Assembly: GCA_023614405.1 (NCBI GenBank)
Contig: JAJUPC010000041.1
Location: forward strand, 248,001 to 312,000
Source of the DNA: Avena insularis
Taxonomy: Eukaryota; Streptophyta; Magnoliopsida; Poales; Poaceae
Direction: 5' to 3'
Length of the DNA stretch: 64,000 nucleotides
This document shows, one piece after another, positions 33,829 to 45,538 of this stretch. The position numbers and the translations under genes were made by a program. The stretch's first letter is position 1, and every line of letters starts with the position of its first letter. The notes under the pieces are model-generated. The model did not search any database and was not told the origin of the DNA. It saw only the letters and a program-made list of their open reading frames with translations.

Positions 33829-35100
33829 TGTAGGGTTCGTAGCATGTAAAACAAAAAATTCTACCGCAAGAATGCACAAAACCAAGATCCAATCTATGGA
33901 AAATCCAAGATCTAATCGATGGGATAGGTGCAACGAGATATATGAGAACTAACCCTCAAAGATCCAAATCATTAACAAGATCGGATCTCGTGGTTAATGT
34001 AGTCAATCACTTGTCGATCTAGAGATCATGTTGACGACCCTTCTGGCACCATGTTACGGCAGCGCTTCCGCACTCGGTCACACGTACGGAGTCAATGAAG
34101 ACCTTCCTCTCCCTGTTCCAGTGGGAAGTGGAGGTAGTAGATCCCCTCGAAATCACAGTAGCACAACAGCGTGGTGGTGGTGGTGGAGGAGAGAATCCTG
34201 CAGGGCTTCGCCTAAGCTGGAGGAGGAGGAAGAGGAGGAGGAGGGTGGCGGCTAGCGTTGAGGTCAAGGGGCAGGGGTGCACCCTCCCCTCCCCTCTTTA
34301 TATAGAGGGGGTGCGGATAGGGTTGCCCCCTTTGCCCTCCACCTCTAGGGACGGCGCATGGGGAGGGGGAAGTTTCCTTCCCCCCAAGTCATATCCCCTA
34401 TTTTTTAGGAATTCATACTTATCCATATGGGGCTGGCCGTTTTGGGCTTCTTGGGCCTGGTGCACATGGCCCATGGGCCCCCGCAACATTCCCTCAGCCC
34501 ATGTGGCCCCTCCCCAGGTGGTGGTCCCACTGGTGGCCCTCTAGAACCATCAAGAAGCTCCGGGCAAAATACCAAAAAGTTTTCCGAATCCCGGAAGATG
34601 ACTTCCATTATATGAATCTTATTCTCCAGACTATTCCAAACCTCTTCATGATGTCCTAGATCCTATCCGAGACTCCGAACAACATTCGGTCTCTAACTCC
34701 CATTCCATATCTACTTAAACAACATCGAACCTTAAGTGTGTCACCTTACGGTTCACGAACTATGTAGACATTATCGAGACACCTCTCTGATCAATAACCA
34801 ACAGCAGGACCTCGAGATCCATAATGGATCCCACACATTCAACAATAACTTCGTGATCGAAAGAACCATTAACATATGATACTGATTCCCTTTATCGCAC
34901 GATACTCTACTTATTCGAGGTTTGACTATCAGTATCTCCATACCTAGTTCAACCTCGTTACTAATAAGTAGTCTTTACTCATACCGTGATATGACATCCC
35001 TTGTGACCTAGTCACATGATTGCAAGCCAATTGGATGACACTCCACCGAGAGTGCCCAGAGTATATCTATCTGTCATTAGGATTACATGGTAATGTACCT
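33829..35100 (-). repeat. copia 3' LTR
   Basis: The distal end is clear: TGTAGGGTTCG on the plus strand at 33829. The proximal border, near 35100, is uncertain, because the other LTR is missing. The LTR includes a G/C-rich leader (34180-34280), the TATA box, and U3 phrases such as acctagttcaacctcgtta at 34940. The small ORFs at 34019-34615 are within it and are not genes. Confidence 0.7.
34297..34304 (-). promoter_or_regulatory. TATA box of the copia LTR
   Basis: The minus strand reads CCCCTCTATATAAAGAGGGG, a clear TATA box in a small palindrome in the middle of the LTR. It would start the genomic transcript toward lower coordinates. Confidence 0.7.
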
Positions 35101-35145
35101 AACACCCATGGCGTTCTGGTGTTGTCATGTTTTGATCTAGGGAGA

Positions 35146-35640
35146 GGTTTAGTCATCAGATCTGCCACATTAAGATTTGTGTGTACTTTGCAAATCTTTA
35201 TGTCACCATCTTGGACATACTCGCGAATAGAATGAAAACATAGCTTGATGTGCTTCAGCTTATTGTGTGACCTTGGATCCTATGCATTAGCTATAGCACC
35301 CATGTTGTCACAATACATGGCCATCGGGTCCAACGCACTAGGAACCACATCAAGCTCAGTAATGAAGTCCTTCATCCATATCGCTTCTTGTGCAACCTCC
35401 GAAGCAGCTATGTATTCTGATTCAGTTGAAGATTTCGCCACAACGCTTTGCTTGGCACTCCTCCAGCTCACTACTGCACCATTCAAAATAAATATGTATC
35501 CAGACTGTGACTTCGAGTCATCCGGATCAGTGTTCCAACTAGCATTAGTGTAACTATTTACAACTAGCTCTTCATCACCTCCATAAGAAAGAACCATATC
35601 CTTAGTCCTCTTCAGGTACTTTAGGATATTTCTGACGCTG
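35146..35640 (-). pseudogene. copia RNase H
   Basis: The minus frame 35597-35280 contains SYTNASWNTDPDDSKSQSG, VVSWRSAKQSVVAKSSTESEY and EAIWMKDFI, the typical end of copia Pol. It would degrade the RNA strand during cDNA synthesis. The usual GYTDAD motif reads SYTNAS, so the first catalytic aspartate appears replaced by asparagine. The tail NVADLMTKPL-like sequence at about 35150 is the conserved Pol C-terminus. Confidence 0.85.
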
Positions 35641-36545
35641 TCCAGTGTTCCACTCTAGGATCACTTTAATATATGTTGGTCAAACTAATAGCATGTGCGA
35701 TATCCAGTCTCATACGCAGCATGGCATTCATGATAGGACCTATGGATGAGGCATAGGGGATTTTGCTCATCCTTTCTCTTTCTTCTAACGTAGCTGGACT
35801 TTGAGTCTTACTCAAGGTATTACCTGGCAACATGAGCAAGAACCCTCTCTGGATTTCTTCCATTCTAAACCTCTTTAGAACGATGTCCAGGTATGTACTT
35901 TTTATGAAAGTGCTATTAAGAGTCTTGATCTATCTCTATAAATCTTGATGCCTAAAATGTATGCTGCTTCACCAAGATCCTTCATTGAAAAACTATTATT
36001 TAAATAGGCTTTAACACTTTAAAGAAGTTCTATATCATTCCCAATCAAGAATATGTCATCCACGTATAATACTAGGAATGCTATAGAGCTCCCACTCACT
36101 TTCTTATAAATACAAGCTTCTCCAAAAGTTTTTATAAATCCAAAAATTTTATCACCTTATCAAAACGTTGATTCCAGCTCTAGGATGCTTGCTTCAGTCC
36201 ATAAATCGAGTGCTGAAGCTTCCATAGCTTGTAAGCATCTATAGGATCGACAAAACCTTTGGGTTGTACCATATACAACTCTTCCTCAATATCACCATTA
36301 GGGAACACCGTTTTGACATCCATCTGCCAAATCTCATAATTAAAAAGTGTAGCGATTGCTAACAAAATCCTCACAAACTTTAGGTTTGCTACCGGTGAGA
36401 AATTCTCATCATAGTCAAGTCCTTGAATTTGTCGGAACCCTTTGCGACAAGTCAAGCTTTATAGACAGTAACATTACCATCATCGTATGTTTTCTTTTTC
36501 AAATCCATTTGTTCTCGACAGCCTTGCGGTCATCAGGTAAGTCCA
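35641..36545 (-). pseudogene. copia reverse transcriptase
   Basis: The minus frame 36455-36180 has KGFRQIQGLDYDENFSPV, IWQMDVKTVFPNG, EELYMVQPKGFVDP and HSIYGLKQAS. After a frame change the catalytic YVDD box is intact at 36055-36066. The frame 35863-35666 holds the thumb region (MPGNTLSKTQSP, PYASSIGPIMNAM). Stops between these pieces break it. The motifs are closest to the BARE/WIS/Angela type. Confidence 0.85.
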
Positions 36546-36552
36546 CCAAAGT

Positions 36553-37198
36553 TCATACATGGTTTTCGTACATGGATCCAATTTCATATTTCATGGCTTC
36601 TTCCCATTTGTTGGAATCTGAGCTCATCATTGCTTCCTCATACATCGCAGGGTCGTCGGTGTTGTCCACCAACATGACATTCAAGACAGGGTCATACCAA
36701 TTAGGAGTGGTACAAACCCTCGTCGACCTGCGAGGTTCAGCAGCAACTTCATTCGAAGTTGCATGATCATCATCATTAGCTTCCTCTATTATTGGTGCAG
36801 GCGGCACAGAAACATCTTCCGGTGTTGTGCTACTCTCAAATCCGAGAGAAGGTTCAACAACCTCGTCGAGTTCTACTTATCTTCCAGTCACTTCTTTCGA
36901 GAGAAACTCCTTTTCAAGAAAGGATACATTCTTTGCAACGAAAACTTTGCCTTCGGATATATGATAGAAGGTATACCCAATTTCTTCTTTAGGGTATCCT
37001 ATGAAGACGCATTTTTATGCTTTGGGTTCAATCTTGTCGAGTTGTAACTTCTTTACATAAGCTTCACAGCCCCAAACTTTAAGGAACGACAACTTAGGTT
37101 TCTTACCAAACCACAATTCGTACGGTGTCATTTCAATGGATTTAGATGGTGCCCTATTTAAAGTGAATGCAGCTGTCTCTAATGCATAACCCCAAAAT
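36553..37198 (-). pseudogene. copia integrase C-terminal part and linker
   Basis: Directly left of the gypsy-3 insertion the minus strand reads the conserved copia stretch WGYALETAAFTLNRAPSKS, then TPYELWFGKKPKLSFLKVWG, CVFIGYP, and the charged linker APIIEEANDDDHA with EPRRSTR. It continues from the other half at 45976-46380. Frame is mostly kept, with an in-frame stop before VELDEV. Confidence 0.85.
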
Positions 37199-37670
37199 TG
37201 TCGTGGAAATTGCCACGACAGTCGCTGTAGTAGGCAGCGATTGATTGAATCGGGGGCGAGAGCTGGCGGCCATCTGCTGTGCGAGATGGGGGAGGATGCA
37301 CATGGGTTTACATAGGTTCGGCCCCCCGGAGGGTAAAGACCTACTCCTGCTAGATTAGATTATTGGAGAGTGAGTTACAGGGGTGGCGAGCTCGGCGTCT
37401 ATGCAGCGACTCGCTTGAGGGGGTGTATGATGGAACGTGAGTCCTGAGGGTACCCTGGGGAGGTTTATATTTGAGGCACCTCCCTAGGGATTTACATGTT
37501 ACAACCGAACAAGATATTCGGAGGCTTTCACCTAATCCAACTAGGCTTTGGGTATGCTCCTGGCTCATCTTAGTCACATTTCAGTCGCCGTCACGCAGAC
37601 CCATTCGTGAGACCTTTTGGCCCAATCGGAACGTCTTGCTGGGTATACCCCACTTGGCATGTCCCCATCA
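37199..37670 (-). repeat. gypsy-3 3' LTR (472 bp)
   Basis: It begins on the plus strand with TGTCGTGG, six bases, then CCACGACA, an 8-bp inverted repeat, and ends with GTCCCCATCA at 37670. On the minus strand the LTR thus starts TGATGGGGAC after the purine tract. The sequence gttcggccccccggagggt near 37317 is typical of Tat-type LTRs. ORFs inside it are not credible. Confidence 0.75.
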
Positions 37671-37685
37671 GTAGACCCCGAGGCC
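37671..37685 (-). other. Polypurine tract of gypsy-3
   Basis: On the minus strand GGCCTCGGGGTCTAC ends exactly at the LTR start. Tat-type elements commonly have TCGGGGGCTAC here. Confidence 0.7.
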
Positions 37686-37992
37686 ACCGTTGAATCGGAC
37701 GCAAGCGGTCGGTTAGCAGTCGGAGTAGGATGAGTCCAATTCGGACGCCTAGTCGAATCGGCGGTGGACTCCACTAAAACCTGGAAAATTTTCCCAGGCT
37801 CCCAATCGCCGCTCCGGCGAATGTCACAACTACCAAGTCGCTACTTCGGCGAGTGGACAGGGGTAGTTACCGGTGAGTGGAATGGAGGAGTTGGACCATC
37901 AACCTGGTCAAACTACCCGTTGGATACTCCAAAGGTAACTTCGGCGTAATTACCGTAGGTAACTGCTACCCCAAATTTGGCAGGTAGCGCTC

Positions 37993-38000
37993 CTCTATAA
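37993..38000 (+). promoter_or_regulatory. TATA box of the antisense gene of gypsy-3
   Basis: CTCTATAA is followed by GGGGAGTGG and a pyrimidine-rich leader (cattctctcacattcattc), 119 bases before the ATG at 38119. It lies outside the LTR, so the antisense gene seems to have its own promoter pointing toward pol. Confidence 0.6.
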
Positions 38001-38118
38001 GGGGAGTGGCGAATCAGCTCTGCAGATCCTTCCCCGCATTCTTCATTCTCTCACATTCATTCTTTCTGTCTTCCTTCGTTCTGATCCTTCCGCACCGAGC
38101 GACTCCACATCCTTCCCA

Positions 38119-41100
38119 ATGGCACCTCCCAAAGGTTCATGGGGTAAGTCCAGGTGCACCACGGCCCAGCTCAAGTCCTTTGAGGATGCCGGAGTCCTCC
38201 GTAAGGGGAACTGGCGGGTTCCCCCTCCCTCCGAGACCGAGCCGAAACCGCGAGCCGTCGAATTCATTTGTTTCCCCGGCCACCTAGAGAGAGGTTTGGG
38301 GTTCCCCACCTTGCTCTTCTTCCGGCGCTTTTGTGCGTATTACGCAATCAAGCCGTCGGATCTTGGCCCACACAGCATCGAACAGCTGGCGATCTTTGTC
38401 GCCTTCTACGAGTGCTACCTCCGCTGCAGGCCGTATTTCCTGTTGTGGCTGGAGCTCTTCCACGGCCGCATCGGGCGCGATGCATCCAGCGGCTTGATAC
38501 TGGCGGCCGGCGGGGTCACGTTCCAATTGAAGCCGAAGGCCAAGTTCGTCAAGCTGCTTATGCCGAAGAAAGCCGCGAGCGAGTGGAAGAAGCGTTGGTT
38601 CTATGTGAAGGAATCCACTCCCTCTGGTGAGGTGGCGCTTCCCGAGTTCGTCGCCGAAAGGAGCAAGCCTCGTCGGCTGGCGCCGAAGAAGCTCCCTGAA
38701 GACCAGAAGATGGCCGTCATGGAAATGATGGACCAGATCCAGAGGTTGAAGGACCAGGGGTTGACTTTGATCAACCTCTACAACTGCTGGCTCTAGCGGC
38801 GTCTGGTTCCGCTAGCGGCTCGGCCGCATTGGATGTATAAGTATAGCGGGAAACACGACCCCTCCTGAACCAGCAAAGAGTCGTGGGATACCGAGGATTA
38901 CAAGGCCGCCCTGAAGAAGAGCACTGACACGGAGTTCACCACCGTATCGGTCGGGCTCGCCATGTATACTCCCGTGAAAAACGAAGCCCCCACAGTAAGT
39001 TTTCCTCCCAGTCGCCATATATTCAATGTAACCCGTAGTCGTTTTGCTCGATACTCATTGGTGGTTGTTCTGAGTTGTTCCAGGTACTGGAAGGTTGGCT
39101 CCCTCCGCTTGACGAAGAGGTTCCCCAAGAACTCGACGAAGTTTCTGAGGGAGATTCCTCCGAGAGCGATGAGGAGGAGGAGGTTCCTCCCCTGGCGCAT
39201 GCAGCTTGCAAGACCCCCATGCAGAAGCAGCACGAGTTCGAGGCGAGTCACAGTCTCGACGAACACGAAGGGGGCGACGAGATCATGCAGGAGCACACGT
39301 CTCGGCGCATAGCCACGCCGGCGAAACCCACGCGCAGACCAAGGTCGCCAACGAAGAAGTTAGCGTCGCCGTCGAAGTCGGCGGTGGTGTTTGAGTCTGA
39401 CGATGACTCCGATGATGAGGATGCCCCCGATTCTTTGCCTAAGATCCCCGCGGATGCGATTCCACTGAAGGGATTGGGGGACGAGGACACCGAGGCGGCG
39501 GTAGAGGTCCCTCTGGCGGCGATCGCGCCTGAAGCTTTGAGGGACCCAAGCCCGGAGGCGGCTGAGGACGCGGCGTCGAGATCGCCGCAACCTTCAAAGG
39601 CGACCGCGTCTTAGGAGCCGGAAATTCCGGCGACCGCGTCCTCACCATCAAGGAAGCCCACGGTGTCATGGGCTTCAGATGTCTTTGAAAGGGGCCTCAC
39701 ATGCAGGTTGGGCCCAGAGCTAGACAAGCCCGCGCACATCAACACTGGGCTACACGTTCTTCCAGTCGCTATGTAAGTATTGGCTTTTCATTCCAAGTCG
39801 TGTCTCGTTTTTGTATTGTCAATGTGCTGACTGTGGAAGTTTTGGTAGATCTGGGGCCAAGAAGATTGGCTGTTCTTAAGTGGCGAAGATTCCGCCAGTC
39901 GCCACCATGGGAGAGGGAAACCTCCCCAACAAGAGGAAATCTGCCGGAGATGCGGCGACCACGGAAGGCGCGAAGAGGCAGAAGCGGAGTGCCGACGATG
40001 TCATGGCGATGGACACCGCCAAGGAGTCCGATCTCGCCGCAGTTGCCGAAGAAGTGGTGGCGGTGCGGTCGGAGCCAGTCATGGTCGCGCTTGCGACGGA
40101 AGCTCCGGCTCCGACGACTAGTGCCCCGGCTAGGGCGTCGGCAACATTCCCGCGATTCATGGCTAGGGGGTTTCCAGGCGTGGCGGACAACCAGTCTCCA
40201 TTGAGCCCGGAGATCGTTGATGAAGACATTGTGTCCCGTCGTGGGCGCACTTCCTTCTTGATCCCGTCGACTAACGCCGGAGAACTCCACAAGATGCTTG
40301 GCGCCGCCATTCAGGTACGACCAGTCCCCGAGTTCCTAGCTGCTGAAATTCAGCGGCTAGGTACTGGCTTGCTTCTACTCTCCAGTTCCCGAGCTCCTAG
40401 TCGCTGAATTTCAGCAGCTAGGAACTGAATTTCTTTCTACTCTCTAGTCCCCGAGTTCGTAGTCGCTGAATGTCTTGGCATGTACTAAGTTTTGTTGCTT
40501 TTGCAGGGTTTGCAGAGGGAATTGACCGGTCGACAGGCCATGAGGGGGCATTTGGATCAGGATCTGCGCGTGGCGCAGGAAGCGAACCGGCGACTCCAGG
40601 AGGTTGTTGGTAAGTACTTGCTTCTTTTCCTTGTTCTTTTTCGGCTCTGACCTGTTGGTGTGTGGCGCGTTGATAATTTGTCTCTTTCCTTTTCAGATGG
40701 TCTTTCAGCTGCAATTTCCAAGGCCCGTGAAGGGTATGTTCCAGTTGCCGAGCTGGATGCGGCGAATGGGCGAATTGCCTCGCTGATCCAGGCATTAGAG
40801 GAGGCGAAAGCGGCCTCGATTTCGTCTGAGTATCGAGCGAAGACTGCGGTTGCTGCGGCTGAAGAGGAGCGCAAGGCCACGGACTCGATCATCGTGGGGC
40901 TGCAGAATGATCATGCCGCCTTGGAGAAGCATGTCACGGAGGACTGCCACAAGCTTCTTGGTGAGTCTCCGTCTTTTGCTTAACAGGTTTGGCGAATCCC
41001 TGATTGGGGAGGTCCGTAGTGTCACTCATGTCTGATTTTTTAGCTGTGATAGGGCAAAGCGACCTGGTGGTTCAGACTTTCAACTCCTCGTAGTGCGTGA

Positions 41101-41550
41101 CTATGGTGGTGAACGTGGCCACGGCTTCGGCATTGTGCATCCAAGCGGTCCTTCAAGGGATGTCCCCCACCGAGGTTATTCCTAGGGGGGCTTACAGAAG
41201 TGTGGCACTATCTGGAGGAGGCTCCCATCGTCGTGGAGTGGATGGCACGCTCGGCTTTCAGGCGCAGGGCCACCACGACATTGAGCCTGGGTCTCGCCCA
41301 CTTCCCCCATGATTTTGACCTCGACGATATCACCAGCGACTACCCTGTGGCGACTAGCATGGTGGAGATGTCAGAGGTGCTGAAGCTGACTGCCAAGGCC
41401 GCCCCTTTTGCTGATTGGGTGTTGGCGATGGGGGATCTTCTGCCATACCAGGAAGCGGTATTGGCGCCTGGCGACCCCGAGCCGGAGCATCACGATATGA
41501 AGTCGGAGCAACCCTTCTGGCCGGCGTTGTCAAAGTTGTTGACGACCTAA
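38119..41550 (+). pseudogene. Spliced antisense ORF of gypsy-3 (Transposase_28 / 'putative gypsy type' protein)
   Basis: Six exons can be read: 38119-38994, 39084-39772, 39849-40314, 40507-40609, 40697-40960 and 41044-41550. All five introns have GT and AG ends and keep the frame. Exon 1 holds the conserved N-terminal domain (RAVEFICFPGHLERGLGFP, FYECYLRCRPYFLLWLELF, ASEWKKRWFYVK). Exons 2 and 3 are acidic, then Ala/Lys-rich. Exons 4 and 5 are coiled coil (LDAANGRIASLIQALEEAK). Exon 6 is a conserved C-terminal part. In-frame stops at 38794 and 39612, in early exon 3 (CS then stop) and in exon 6, plus one frame change near 41180, make it a pseudogene. The name refers to the Pfam family PF04195 from memory; the function of the family is not known. 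Confidence 0.75.
40318..40480. repeat. Three tandem copies of a 62-bp hairpin unit in intron 3
   Basis: Units starting agtccccgagttcctag lie at about 40321, 40384 and 40445. The first two contain a near-perfect inverted repeat (CTAGCTGCTGAA with TTCAGCGGCTAG, and CTAGTCGCTGAA with TTCAGCAGCTAG). The third has only the left arm. Confidence 0.8.
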
Positions 41551-42410
41551 CCGACGAACCCGTGGCAGCCTTTTGTTCATGTCAAGGAAGGTGGTGGTGC
41601 TTTTCGTCAGGACCTGCAGAATAGATAGTATCGTTTGGGAAGTTTGTAATGTATTCCAAGTGGCGACTTCTGTAATGTGAACAATATTTTGAGTAAGAGG
41701 AGTCAATCGACTCGCGATGCGACCATGTTCGTGTGGTCTGTTTATTTTTGTATGAGCGAGTCCCCGAGCGTGTCCGCCCTTTAATGGGGTATAACTCGAT
41801 TGTATACGTATGTGTTTTATTTTGATTGTGCACTGTTTTGTCCCTTGCATCTTCTGAAGGGGCGATTCCCCGAGCGCGAGTGGGATTTTTTTGTAGGCGA
41901 GTCCCCGAGCGTAGTACTTAGCCGTTTTGGGCGCATGCCTATTGCATGTTACTAATGCGTTGTTTGTAACGTGTGTCCTCCCCTGGCTCGGAGAGCCAGT
42001 CGCTAGGCGAGTCCAAGGCATCTCTCTTACTTGGTGTGTTCCCAAGCCGCGTGAGGGTTCCACTCTTGTGGAGTCCCCGTGCGTGGTACTTAACCGTTCG
42101 AGTCGCTTTGCGTGAGGATGGGAAGGACAGGTCGCTGTGAGAAGCGTATACCGGTCGTCTTGGCCCGGTGGGCCAGTCGAGCTAGGCGACTCCGATGGTG
42201 GCTCTAGATTGGCGTTTTCGTGGACGTCCCAAGGCCCGATTATTTTCGGTGCCCTTGGGCCGCACTACTTAGCCGTGTCGGTCGCTTGACCAAAGGTTCA
42301 CTTCCGTGGGTAGCGTATTGCTGATTGTACGAGTGCGAGTGGCACAAGGATATGGCGAGTAAACACAATTTTGTGAACCGAATGAATTTCATTATATATG
42401 TCAGCTGAGT
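41551..42410. repeat. Spacer between antisense gene and integrase with GAGTCCCCGAGCG repeats
   Basis: There is no gene in these 860 bases. The phrase gagtccccgagcg or close variants occurs at about 41759, 41866, 41901 and 42070, often followed by gtacttagccgtt. These look like diverged direct repeats of 100 to 170 bp. The spacer would hold the poly(A) regions of two convergent transcripts. Confidence 0.55.
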
Positions 42411-43440
42411 ACATGTTTCGGTTCTATGTATAGAACTTCTGGAGGAGGTTTACATTCCATGGCCTCCCAACCTCGAGTTGGCCATCGCCTCGTATGTCGA
42501 TGAGGTAGTAGGCGTTGTTGCCGAGGACTCGCCCTATTGCAAATGGCCTCTCCCATGGGGGGAGAGTTTGTGCATGCCCTTCTTGTCTTGAGCCAGTCAC
42601 AGGACCAGGTCGCCCTCCTGGAAGGTGCGAGTCCAGACTCGGCGGCTATGGTAGCGGCGGAGTCCCTGCTGGTAGATTGTTGTATGGGAGCGAGCCAGGT
42701 CGATGTTGTCTTGGCGGGAAGTCTCGTTTGTTGCCTCGACGTAATTGGTGACTCGGGGTGAGTCATGCTCCAGGTTTGTTGGCATTACGGCTTCGGCGTC
42801 GTACACCATGAAGAAGGGTGTGAACCCGGTGGAGCGGTTGACGGACGTGCGGATCCCCCATATGACTGAAGGGAGTTCTTCGACATAGCATCCTGGGGTG
42901 CGCTCGAGGGGACCTATAGTCGTGGCTTGAGCCCGTGGAGGATGCTCTGGTTGGTGCGTTCTGCTTGGCCGTTTGACTCCGGGTGGGCGACTTAGGCGAG
43001 GTCGAGTCGTATGTCGTGCTCTTCACAGAATTCCACCATGGCCCCTTTGGCGAAGTTAGTGCCGTTGTCCGTTATTATGCTGTGCGGGTAGCCGTACCGG
43101 TAGATGAGCTCGCGTAAGAACTTGGTGGCCATCTTGCCATCGTACTTTTTGCTTGGTTTGGCCTCGACCCATTTGGTGAACTTGTTGACCGCGACTAGGA
43201 GGTGGGTGAAGCCGGATGGGGCCTTCTTGAACGGGCCTACCATGTCCATGCCCCATACGGCGAATGGCCATGTGATGGGGATGGTCTTGAGTGCCGAACC
43301 AGGGAGGTGTGTCTGGTGGGCGTACTTCTGGCATCCGACACATCATTGGACGAGGTTGGGGGTGTCGGTGTGCGCGGTGAGCCAGTAGAAGTCGTGCCGC
43401 ATGGCCTTGGCGACTAGCGACTTGGCGCCGGTGTGATGGC
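42411..43440 (-). pseudogene. gypsy-3 integrase
   Basis: The minus frame 43249-42992 has GMDMVGPF (catalytic D), FTHLLVAVNKFTKWVEAKP, and SIITDNGTNF (second D). After a frame change the AERTNQ motif with the third acid (E) is at about 42950. The C-terminal part (42809-42597: MVYDAEAVMPTNLE, FQEGDLVL) is the GPY-like end. The zinc HHCC part is broken at 43300-43440. It would insert cDNA into the genome; the frame changes make it inactive. Confidence 0.85.
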
Positions 43441-44420
43441 CTCAGTCGCCGGCGTGAGTGTCCTGGAGGATCTTGCGGCCTTCTTCTGGCTGTACGCAGC
43501 ACTGGAACACGCCAGTCATGCTGCGTTTGTGGAGCTCGCTGTTGATGATGATGAAGGATTTGCAGTGGCACACGATCATTCGCGCCTCCGTCTCGTCGCT
43601 TGGGAGGATCTTGTGCTCGAGGAAGGCGACGTATGGTGCCGTCCAGTCGCTAGGCTCCACAACCATGGCGACTAGGGCCGGCTCTAGTTGAAGTGGTATC
43701 CTGACGTCGATCTCCTTCGGTGGGCTGACCGAAGTTTTGTGGATGGTGTCGTGGAAGACACCTGCTGGTGGCGCTTGTCGGGCTGACCCGATGCGGGAAA
43801 GGGCGTCTGCCTCCTCGTTCTTGCGTCTGTCGATCCACTCAACGGAATAGTCGTCAAAGTGTCCTCCCAGCTAGTCTACCGCTTGGCAGTACGTGATCAT
43901 TGTTGGAGATACGGCGTCGCATGTTCCGGTGACCTGGCCGGCGACTAGGTTGGAGTCGCCATAGCACCATAGTCGATTGATGTTCATTTCCTTGGCGGAC
44001 CGCATGCCGTGGAGGAGGGCCTCGTATTCTGCCATGTTGTTGGTGCAGGGCTTGAAGTTGAGGTGGATCACGTATCGGAGCTTGTCCCCTTTGGGGGAGG
44101 TTAGTATGACCCCGGCCCCAACAGCGTCGGCGTTCTTCGAGCCGTCGAAGTGTAGCGACCAGTAGTGGAGATATGGTAGCTTCTCCGGCTGCTGTGCTTC
44201 TTCCCAATCTGCAAGGAAGTCAGCTAGTGCTTGTGACTTGACTGCTTTGCGGGGCTCGTATTTGATATTGTGGACGCTGATTTTGATGGGCACACTTGGC
44301 GACTCACCCAGTCGCCTCGCGATTGCGTATTATGTCCTGCAGTGGTGCTATAATAGTGGGGGAGTCGCCGCTGAACTCGGAATACCGCGTACAATAGTTT
44401 CTGATACTACGGGTAGCGCT
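43441..44420 (-). pseudogene. gypsy-3 RNase H and linker
   Basis: The minus frame 44293-43871 contains HFDGSKNADAVGAGVIL, FKPCTNNMAEYEALLHGM and LWCYGDSNLVAGQV, with the acids D, E and D of RNase H visible. Upstream (44200-44420) is the linker with stops. Downstream (43666-43442: SFIIINSELHKRSMTGVFQ) the connection to the integrase zinc domain is visible, also with frame changes. Confidence 0.8.
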
Positions 44421-44421
44421 G

Positions 44422-45412
44422 TCATGAGTCCGTCAGGACTTCGCTGATGTAGTAGACGGGGCGCTGTATGGGGAGCTCCTTGCCTTCCTCTGGCCGTTTG
44501 ACGACCATCACAACACAAACGACTCGATTGGAGGCCGCCACGTAGACGAGCATTGGCTCCTTGTCGACTGGTGCGGCAAGTAGTGGAGCCGTGATTAGCA
44601 CTTCTTTGAGTGCTTTTAGTGCATCATCCGCCTCTGCGTCCCATTGAAACATGGGGTTCTAGCGCATCAGGCGATATAGGGGCATGGCCTTCTCGCCTAG
44701 TCGGGGGATGAAGCGATTGAGAGCCGCGACTCGCCCAGCCAACTTCTGGACGTCGCGCAGGCACTCGGGTTTTCTGAGTCGCATGATGGTGTTGGTCTTG
44801 GTGGGGTTGGCTTTGATGCCTCGCTTGGATACTATGTATCCCAGTAGATGTCCGATGGGGACAGTGAAGGTGCACTTCCCTGGGTTCAACTTGATGTTGT
44901 ACCTCCGCAGATTTGCGAAGGTTTCGGCCAGGTCGGTGAGCAGTTCGTCCTGGCGGGTGGATTTTACCACCACGTCATGGATGTAGACGTGAATGTTGCG
45001 GCCAATTTGGCTCGCGAGGCACTCCTGCATGCACCTTTGGTATGTGGCGCCGGTGTTCTTGAGGCCGAACGTCATGGCCGTGTAGCAGAATGGCATGATG
45101 AACGTCGTCTTATCCTCGTCCTCGACTGCCATCTTGATCTGGTTGTAACCAGAGTAAGCATCGAGGAAGCACAACGACTCTGATCCCACGGTCGAGTCGA
45201 TGATCTCGATCTTGTGATGGGGGAACTCCTCCTTGAGCGGGGCTGTTGAGGTTGGTGTAGTCGATACACATTCTCCATGTGTTGTTCTTTTTCAGGACCA
45301 GGACGGGGTTCGCTAACCACTTGGAGTGTTTTATTGGCCGAATTAAGCCTGCAGCCAAGCGTTGCACTTCTTCGGCGATTGGTCGACGACGCTCTTCATT
45401 GAAGGGCCGCAA
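44422..45412 (-). pseudogene. gypsy-3 reverse transcriptase with YIHD in place of YIDD
   Basis: Minus-strand motifs are RPFNEERRRPIAEEVQRL, SKWLANPVLVLKKNNTWRM (45412-45110), FLDAYSGYNQIKM, CYTAMTFGLKNTGATYQR, then at 44974-44985 YIHD, GKCTFTVPIGHLLGY, and FQWDAEADDALKALK (44652). The first catalytic aspartate of the YIDD box is histidine, which should abolish activity. A frame change near 45240 and a stop after YRLMR also break it. The domain is a close relative of gypsy-0. Confidence 0.85.
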
Positions 45413-45538
45413 CGACTACTTTACCGGTCGCACTTTGGGGTCGGCGTGTAGTTTCTTCCTCGGGACACCTGGCATGTCGGAAGGTTTCCATGCGAATATG
45501 TCGCGGTTCTCACGGAGGAACCCGATGAGCGCACTTTC

